Translations under genes and position numbers: made by a program
Part shown: positions 57,732-64,000 of the stretch, piece after piece
Layout of the letters: every line of letters starts with the position of its first letter
Position numbering within the stretch: position 1 is the first letter of the stretch
From: Callorhinus ursinus
Lineage: Eukaryota > Chordata > Mammalia > Carnivora > Otariidae
Direction of reading: 5' to 3'
Assembly (NCBI RefSeq): GCF_003265705.1
Contig: NW_020312775.1
Location: forward strand, 3,986,822 to 4,050,821
DNA length: 64,000 nucleotides
The notes under the pieces: model-generated
The model's input: the letters and a program-made list of their open reading frames with translations, nothing else
The model's database searches: none
What the model was told of the DNA's origin: nothing

Positions 57732-59562
57732 TTTGTCCAGAGGAGAATAGATGAATGAGAGAACAAAATGCAAAATTTTGTTACCCTAACAGGGTAACAA
57801 TGTCCCCAGAAAATATACTCTAAACAAATCAGAAAAGACCTGAAGCCAGGGGAAAAGGAAGGGAAAGAAAGAAAAAAAGAAATAGAAAAAAAAAGAAAAA
57901 GAAAAAGATAAAAACAATCAAAAACATAACATAACAAAAAGAAAAACCAGAATATGATCAAATATGATCAGGCTGGTGCACAGATCAATGCCACACACTA
58001 GATTTTGGGTGTATTTTGGTCTGTTAGAAGAAAGTGCCTCCCAAAATTTTAAAGAAAGAAAAACTTATATATGTACAAAAATAAGAGTTGATACAATGAA
58101 GGGATGGAATATGACTATAAAGATGAAAATTATAAAAAATTTTATAAAAGGCGTTGATAAGAAGTTGTTTGAAAAAGGAAAGAAGAGGATTTAAAAAAAA
58201 AAGAGAGAAAAAAAAAGGGGAGAGAATGTGATCAGGCAGGAGACCAGAACAAAGCCATGCACTAGAGATTTAGGGTATATTTTGATCTGTTAGAAGAAAC
58301 TGTATCTCAAAATTTTAAGGAGAGAACAACTTATATATGTATGCCAAAAATAAGGGAAACTACTATGAAGAGATAGAATATGACTCTAAAAATGAAAAAT
58401 AAAAAAATTTTTTTTTAAAAAGGGATTGATAAGATGTTGGTTGAAAAAGGGAAAAAGGAAAATTTTAAAAAAAGTTAAAAAAATTAACTTTGAAAGACTA
58501 AAGAATCATGGTAAAAAAAACATGGATTCTATGTGCAATATTTCCCTAGCTCTGGAGTTCTGCCATTCTCATTGATGGGTAAACTTGGTCTTGGCTGGCT
58601 GTTCTTGCTGATCTTCTGGGGGAGGGGCCTGTTGCGGTGTTTCCCAAATGACTGCTGGAGGCGGAATTTCCCCGCCCTTGCCGGGTCCGGGCTAAGTAAT
58701 CTGCTCGGGTTTGCTCTCGGGAGCTTTTGTTCCAGGCTAGCTTTTGGTACAGCTTTGGAGGACAAGAGTGAAAATCACAGCCTCCCAATCTCTGCCCCCG
58801 AGGAGCTGATAACTTGGGGCCCCACTCCTCAGTGCACCCCCAGAGAAAAGCAGTCAGTCACTCCCGTCTTCCCAGTCTCTGGCTGCACTCCATGCTCACC
58901 CGGCCTCTGACTGAACATTTCTATCTCTGGCACCCGACTCCGTGTGGAGTCTCCAAACCCAGCAGATCCCTGCGGTGCACTCCCGCGCTGCTCCTCCCAA
59001 GGGAGGAAGGGGAGTCTCCCTGGATCTGCGGCTTGTTGGGTCCCTGCTGGAGGAGCAGTGGCCCAACTGTGCCAGGGATCATGGTTTATGGCAACCCCAA
59101 GCTGAGAGCCCATGCCTCGGCTCCGCTTCTGCAGCCGGCTTCCCCACTCTGATACCCGGGAGCTCTGCCATACTCAGGCACCCCTGGTCGTTCTGTGACC
59201 CCGAGGGTCCTGAGACCACACTGTCCCGTGAGGGTTCCACCCCCCACTTAGCCACTGGAGCGATGTCCCTCAGTGGAGCCAACTTCTAAAAGTTCTGATT
59301 TTGTGCTCTGGGGCTCTATCACTTGCCAGAAGCGGCCGACAGAGGCCCCTCCCCCGCCATCTATTGCCTCAAATTCACTTCTCCACACGTCCTACCTTCC
59401 AGAAAGTGGTCTCTTTTCTGTTCAGAGAGTTGTTGCTCTTCTTTTCTTCGATCACCTGTTAAGTTCATAGGTTTTCAGAATGGTTTGATCCCTATCCAGC
59501 TGAATTCCTGAGACAAGAGAAAATTCAGGTCTCCTACTCCTCTGCCATTTTGCTCCACCCTG
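57732..59562 (-). promoter_or_regulatory. L1-B 5' UTR / internal promoter
   Basis: About 1.8 kb. 59562-58530 is GC- and CpG-richer than anything else in the window and matches the L1-A 5' UTR at 31687-32760. 58500-57740 is A-rich (minus: T-rich) with two tandem units. In L1 biology this region carries the Pol II promoter. Activity here is inferred. Several antisense (plus-strand) open frames lie over it: 58533-58910, 58814-59152 and 58942-59289. Confidence 0.85.
58006..58345 (-). repeat. Tandem units in L1-B 5' UTR
   Basis: Two units share 'tattttggtctgttagaaga' (58011) and 'tattttgatctgttagaaga' (58276), each followed by a diverged 'caaaattttaa' block and 'aacttatatatgta'. They are the counterpart of 32824-33265 in L1-A. 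Confidence 0.85.
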
Positions 59563-59565
59563 ATT

Positions 59566-59850
59566 AAATTAAATTTTTAATTCTATGATTTTCACTTTCT
59601 CTAAGGAATTTATTTCTTCCCTTAGCTTTGCCATTTCTTTCCCTTTGCTTTTCTTTGTGATATTTTCTTGTCCATTCCCTATTTTCTTGATTTAAAGCTA
59701 ATTCATGTTTTCTCCATTAGCTTTTGTTTAAAAATGAAAGCTTTTAAGGCTACACGTTTTTTCTAAATGAAGTTTTGGCAACATTGTCTAAGTTTTAATA
59801 GATTGAGCTCTCACTGCTATTAATTTATAATAGCTGTGTACATTTTTTTA
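59566..59850 (-). mobile_element. Old L1 fragment next to L1-B
   Basis: 'agcttttaaggctacacgtt', 'gaagttttggcaacattgtc' and 'gatagattgagctctcactg'-like text is the complement of an old L1 ORF2 endonuclease region. It continues after the SINE at about 60240-60300 (cttgatttggagggatttat). Confidence 0.6.
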
Positions 59851-59864
59851 AGTAAGTTAGCCAA

Positions 59865-60094
59865 CATTTTTTTAAGATTTTATTTATTTATTTGAGAGAG
59901 AGAGAGAACGAGCAGGAGGAGGGGCAGAGAAAGAGGGAGAGGGACAAGTAGACTCCCTACTGAGCACAGAACTGGACTAAAGGCTCAACTCAGGGTTCGA
60001 TGCTGGGCTTGATCCCAGGCTCAATCCCAGGACCCTGAGATCATGATCTGAGCCAAAGTCAGATGCTTAACTGACTGAGCCACTCAGGTGCCCC
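59865..60094 (-). mobile_element. Can-SINE, minus strand
   Basis: The minus-strand head is ggggcacctgagtggctcag. It is long because of an internal repeat of the 'tcgatgctgggcttgatccc' / 'aggctcaatcccagg' section. It is inserted in the old L1. The target-site duplication is unclear. Confidence 0.93.
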
Positions 60095-60354
60095 TGTATA
60101 CGTTATGTTTTTATATTCTCTTTGACCTAATCCTTATTTTAAATAGTCAAGGGATGATAATGATGATTCCTTAATAGTTATATATTTCATTGCTTAAACT
60201 ACAGATATCTAGATTTATTGTCTCTCATGAGACAATAAATTGTATAATTTTAACTTGATTTGGAGGGATTTATTGAGGCTTATTTTGGTTGCTTGTTTGA
60301 TTATTTGCTTTTTTTTTACATTTCATTTTCTGAAATTCAAATTTATTAATTTCT

Positions 60355-60610
60355 AAATATTGAAGTAGCTCTTACTTTATGCCAAGCACTGACCTAAGCA
60401 CATTAAAAATATTAACCAATTTCACCTTCCAATAACACTGTGAGGCATTTATTATTATTATTATTCTCATTTGACTGATGAGAAAACTAAGATAGAAGAG
60501 TATAAGTAACATACTTAAAGTCTCAGCTAGAAAGGAGCACAGCCAAATTTGGAACCCTGACGGTCTGGTTCAGGAGCCCCTACCCTTCGGCACAATGCTA
60601 CTCTACCTTT
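60355..60610 (-). mobile_element. MIR SINE, nearly complete, minus strand
   Basis: Plus strand: 'cttactttatgccaagcact', 'ctgtgaggcatttattatta', 'gactgatgagaaaactaaga', 'agtctcagctagaaaggagc' and 'cagccaaatttggaaccctg'. Most of the MIR consensus is there in reverse, with an (ATT)n run at 60449-60464. Confidence 0.85.
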
Positions 60611-60886
60611 CTTCTTTTTTTTTTTTTAATTTTTTTTATTGTTATGTTAATCACCATACATTACATCATTAGTTTTTGATGTAGTGTTCCATGATTCATT
60701 GTTTGTGCATAACACCGAGTGCTCCACGCAGAATGTGCCCTCTTTAATACCCATCACCAGGCTAACCCCTTCCACCACCCTCCTCCCCTCTAGAACCCTC
60801 AGTTTGTTATTCAGAGTCCATCGTCTCTCATGGTTCGTCTCCCCCTCTGACTTACTCCCCTTCATTCTTCCCCTCCTGCTATCTTC
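60611..60886 (-). mobile_element. Carnivore L1, 3' UTR only
   Basis: 5'-truncated L1 of about 275 bp. On the minus strand it ends ggtgattaacataacaataa plus poly(A), the same 3' end as 1092-1222, and extends farther upstream (accatgagagacgatggact). Similar pyrimidine-rich words (ctttcttctttttt and ctatcttcttcttt) at both ends may be the target-site duplication. Confidence 0.9.
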
Positions 60887-61224
60887 TTCTTTTTTCTTTT
60901 TTTTTGATTATTTGCTTTTTAATACTTAGAAATTTATAAGTTATATTCTTAAGAGGAGGTTTAACAAGTTCGCTAAGTTCTGATTTATGTTATCAAAATA
61001 TATTTTAAAAGTTTTGGTACTATAATTTCAAATTGCATATATAATACCTGTTTATACATGTTTTCTTATTGAGTTCATAAGAAGCAAATGTTATAAGGAT
61101 AAATATATAAAATAATATAGATAATATCAAATTTTTATAAATTTTTCATGTATGGTTGAAAAGATAATGCAATTTCTCTGAATTTTCTTTAAAATTGTTA
61201 CATTTTATTTTTGTGAGTTTGTCT

Positions 61225-61520
61225 ATTTGCCTACTTTATTTTTTATTTTGAAATGTGTCATACATACAATAGAATATATATAATATATATATATTTAATA
61301 TGTAATAACAAAATTAATTCCGTGTATACAGTACCCAATTTAAAGATTAAATATTATCAGTGCCTTTAAAGTTAGCTGCATGTCCTCCACGTCACAACAC
61401 CCATTTTTCCCCCAGAAGAAGCACAATCCTAAATTTTATGCTTGTTATTCCTTTGCTTTTGTCTATAAGTTAAAACTATAATATAATCTCTAAATAATAT
61501 TTCTTGCTTTTGGAAAGTTA
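61225..61520 (-). mobile_element. Possible L1ME-like 3' end
   Basis: Worn sequence with 'cccccagaagaagcacaatc' and 'taaattttatgcttgttatt', which recalls old L1ME 3' ends. A (TA)n run lies at 61275-61300. Confidence 0.4.
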
Positions 61521-62005
61521 TTATTTATTAAAATGAAAAAATTCTTCTATCTGTTGACTCAGTAGTCTCATGACCAGAAATATTCCTCAGAATGTTTAAT
61601 CTGCATTTAAGGTGGTCAATCCTATATCTGTCCATTTTTAGAGTTACATTTTCCCTTTTGTAAATTAATGGTTAATCTTCAGAGTGATACTTCGAAACTG
61701 TGTATATATCTATTCTCCAATAGCCTTACATTCACTGATGATCCTGCCTGAATCAATTATTATATTGTTAGATGTAAAATGGTGACTAAGTCTGTCATTT
61801 CTTCTATGCTTACTAGCTGTCATTATCTCTAAAGCAAAGCTTTCTTTCCCTCTCTCTTTTTGTGTACCATTATAGACTCATAGATTCTTTTTTATTTAAT
61901 ATATTACAATATATTACCATGCTCAGATTGTTCCAGAAATGGCTAGTGTGAGCCTTTTTTTTTGATACACTTCCATTATTCTTTGAATACTTCCTTGCTT
62001 TCTAG
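61521..62005. other. No recognised element
   Basis: AT-rich DNA; nothing assigned. Confidence 0.4.
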
Positions 62006-62013
62006 CACAACAT

Positions 62014-62201
62014 TTTTTTTTTAAGATTGTATTTATTTGACAGAGAGAGAGTGAGAGAGCACAAGCAGGGGGAGTGGCCAGCAGGAGAGGGAGAAGCAGG
62101 CTCCCCACTAAGCAGGGAGCCTAATGTGGGACTCTATCCCGGGACCCTAGGATCATGACCTGAAGGCAGATGCTTAACTGACTGAGCAACCCAGGCGCTC
62201 C
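62014..62201 (-). mobile_element. Can-SINE, minus strand
   Basis: The minus-strand head is gggagcgcctgggttgctca. A short target-site duplication around cacaacat/cacaacac flanks it. A few bases are missing near the B box (tgacctgaaggcag). Confidence 0.92.
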
Positions 62202-64000
62202 CACAACACATTGTTCTTATATAGGTTTATCCTGTGCTTTGTCTGCTCCAGATCTGGAATTTGTTATTTTTACAAGGAGATCCATTTTCTTTTATGGAGA
62301 ATAGTATTTAGAAATCAAGATCTGGGTATTAGGGTGCTTATTACTACTGGGGTCATTTTGCTTCTAGGATCTAGTTGACACTACAGAGAAGTATAGTCTT
62401 TAAGAAATCATGAGTTTATACTAGTATTCAAATGCAAATGTAACAGTAAAAGTTCTGCATTTTCTCCCATTGCATATTTATATCTCATTAGGGGACAATG
62501 TACAATTATTGATTTTGCCACGAGAAATGACTGGAAGACTTTCTATGTTATGGAATTTCTGAAATTTTTAACCATAATAAAGAAAGCACTTTCTCCTTCT
62601 GAGAGAATGTTAATAAGGTAGTGAGATTGAATTGTTGTTGTTGTTTTTTATTACAGCCAACAAGTCATGCTCCTTTAATGTACTGGTAACACATTTATTA
62701 TATATATATACTCATTATTTCTCTATTATTTTCTACACATATGCCTGGGAACCTTTATTAATGTTGTTTTACCATCTCATAATGAGGAGAAGTGAAATAT
62801 AATTTCAAAAGTTATTACTTTCAAGTGTTATTACAACTCTTTTACACAACAGAATACAACTGTCTTGTAATTTTAGTGAAATAGTATAATTAACCTATAT
62901 GTTTATTTTTTCTTGATGCAATTATGATCTCTTTTGTTGTTGTTGGTGGTGGTGGTGGTGGTTGTGTGGGGGAGAACCTAATAAGATATTCTGGCAGATT
63001 TTATGTTGGATTTTAAAAGGAAATTTTCAAGTTTTAAAACAAAGTCCAAAGTTTTATAAGTATCAGAAAATTCAAGGAGATGAAAAAAGTAGGTATTTCA
63101 ACTACAATATAAAAAAAAAAGACAAATGGAACTACACAACAAAATGAAATTCTGTATTTGATAAGCAAAGATAAAAGATCTCAGCAGGAGATTCAGCTAC
63201 AAACATAAAAGAGGTGACCATTATAAGAAGCATATTTGCATGAAATAAAAAATATTGAGAACCATAGTCTCAAATATATGATGGTAATAGGTTAAATAAA
63301 AGCATATATTGTATGTGTGATTTTTTGTATTTATATAACAAATGACAGAAAAATTTGTTTACAGTGGAGACATGCATCACAGAACATTACTTAGACAATC
63401 TTTTTATTACTTTACTATACATATCAACTTGTTTGATTATGTAATGAGGCAATCAGGAAAAGAAATTGAGTACAGTCCAGTCTTTTTTTCAGTCACCTTA
63501 AGAACTAAATTAAATTATTGGATTGATCATTCAGTGATAAACAAATCTGTAAATTATCCAGCTTGTGATCACAGATACACAAGTAGTGACAGTAAGGTAG
63601 TGCAATTATTATCTTATTGTCAAGGTCCGGTTAAACATTCTACTGAGGGAAGCTCCAGGTATTAGCTGTGTCTTTCTTAACCTTATCTAGGAATCTCCTC
63701 CTGTGTTCTTTTCCAAAGTTCATTTCAAAGAGGGAAGGAGACATAGAACAGAAAGAGAAAGAAAAAAAAAGAAAAAGGAAAAAAGAAACTAGGTAGAATT
63801 ATTTGTAGGCTGTAGAAGTTAGAAAAATAGATCCTAATAGCCATAAGTGTATTTATGTCATATATTTTCATGACACCTCTTAATCTTAACTGAATCTTAC
63901 ATTTTAAAATTAATCTGTTGTTCTTTCCTCCTTTAACTTATACTGTGTATGAAGTAACCAGCAAAATATCTTGGGAGGTACATTAACATTTTGCTGATAG
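62202..64000. other. AT-rich DNA, low-complexity tracts only
   Basis: No gene or assigned transposon. Contains a (TTG)n/(GGT)n tract at 62933-62966 and a purine tract at 63732-63788. The 107-codon plus frame 63342-63665 is the longest here. It has no motif I know, and I do not call it a gene. Confidence 0.45.

Larger units (their letters stand above)
53355..59562 (-). mobile_element. Nearly full-length LINE-1 (L1-B), inactive
   Basis: Minus-strand L1 of about 6.2 kb. The true 5' end is near 59562 (minus: gggtggagcaaaatggcaga), the 5' UTR runs to 57732, ORF1 is 57731-56836, ORF2 is 56754-53412, and a very short 3' UTR piece ends near 53355. Compared with L1-A it lacks about 460 bp between endonuclease and reverse transcriptase and most of the 3' UTR. 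Its protein segments are better preserved than L1-A's. No target-site duplication is evident, in contrast to L1-A. Confidence 0.95.

Noticed and set aside
63342..63665. 107-codon plus frame near the window end
   Set aside because: No recognised domain; AT-rich codons; no exon signals that I trust.
1..64000. CRISPR-like arrays, tRNA and rRNA genes, bacterial operons
   Set aside because: The regular repeats are microsatellites and SINEs; tRNA-like boxes belong to the Can-SINEs; content is that of a mammalian nuclear genome.

Overview
This window looks like non-coding DNA from the nuclear genome of a caniform carnivore, most likely an arctoid (seal, bear or weasel relative). The evidence is at least 17 tRNA-Lys-derived Can-SINEs, which occur only in Carnivora. 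Their consensus (A box TGGCTCAGTTGG, B box GGATCGAGTCC, CT-rich tract, AATAAA tail ending in TCTTT) fits arctoids better than dog. Carnivore-type LINE-1 sequence makes up roughly 30% of the window by my estimate. I found no convincing exon of a living host gene, no tRNA or rRNA gene and no CRISPR array.

Layout. 1-11.5 kb: SINEs, an L1 3' tail, old L1 and MIR pieces in AT-rich unique DNA. 11.5-12.2 kb: a probable solo LTR. 13.6-14.4 kb: a SINE with a GATA tail, flanked by two identical 57-bp copies of one sequence. 15.1-16.4 kb: a 5'-truncated L1. 17.5-19.4 kb: a repeat-free island holding a broken endogenous viral element that resembles the Rep/NS1 helicase of dependoparvoviruses, followed by a degenerate coding-like stretch I cannot identify. 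20-31.6 kb: MIR, L2 and SINE copies with two local duplications. 31.7-38.5 kb: a full-length but dead L1 (L1-A, + strand) with perfect target-site duplications. 38.6-39.5 kb: MaLR LTR pieces. 42.8-46.8 kb: a truncated L1 (L1-C, - strand) next to older L1. 47.2-50.3 kb: a pair of inverted ~315-bp arms, about 93% identical, around a 2.5-kb spacer. 53.4-59.6 kb: a second nearly full-length L1 (L1-B, - strand) with a better preserved reverse transcriptase but a deletion between its two enzymatic domains. 59.6-64 kb: old L1, MIR, SINEs and AT-rich DNA.

Nothing here works as an operon or pathway. The window is a record of insertions: ancient MIR, L2 and old L1, then MaLR and ERV LTRs, then carnivore L1s, then SINEs that used the L1 machinery. 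The parvovirus-like relic is the most unusual item. The inverted duplication and the unidentified coding-like stretch beside the relic come next.

All family names come from recognising motifs by eye. No database search was run.
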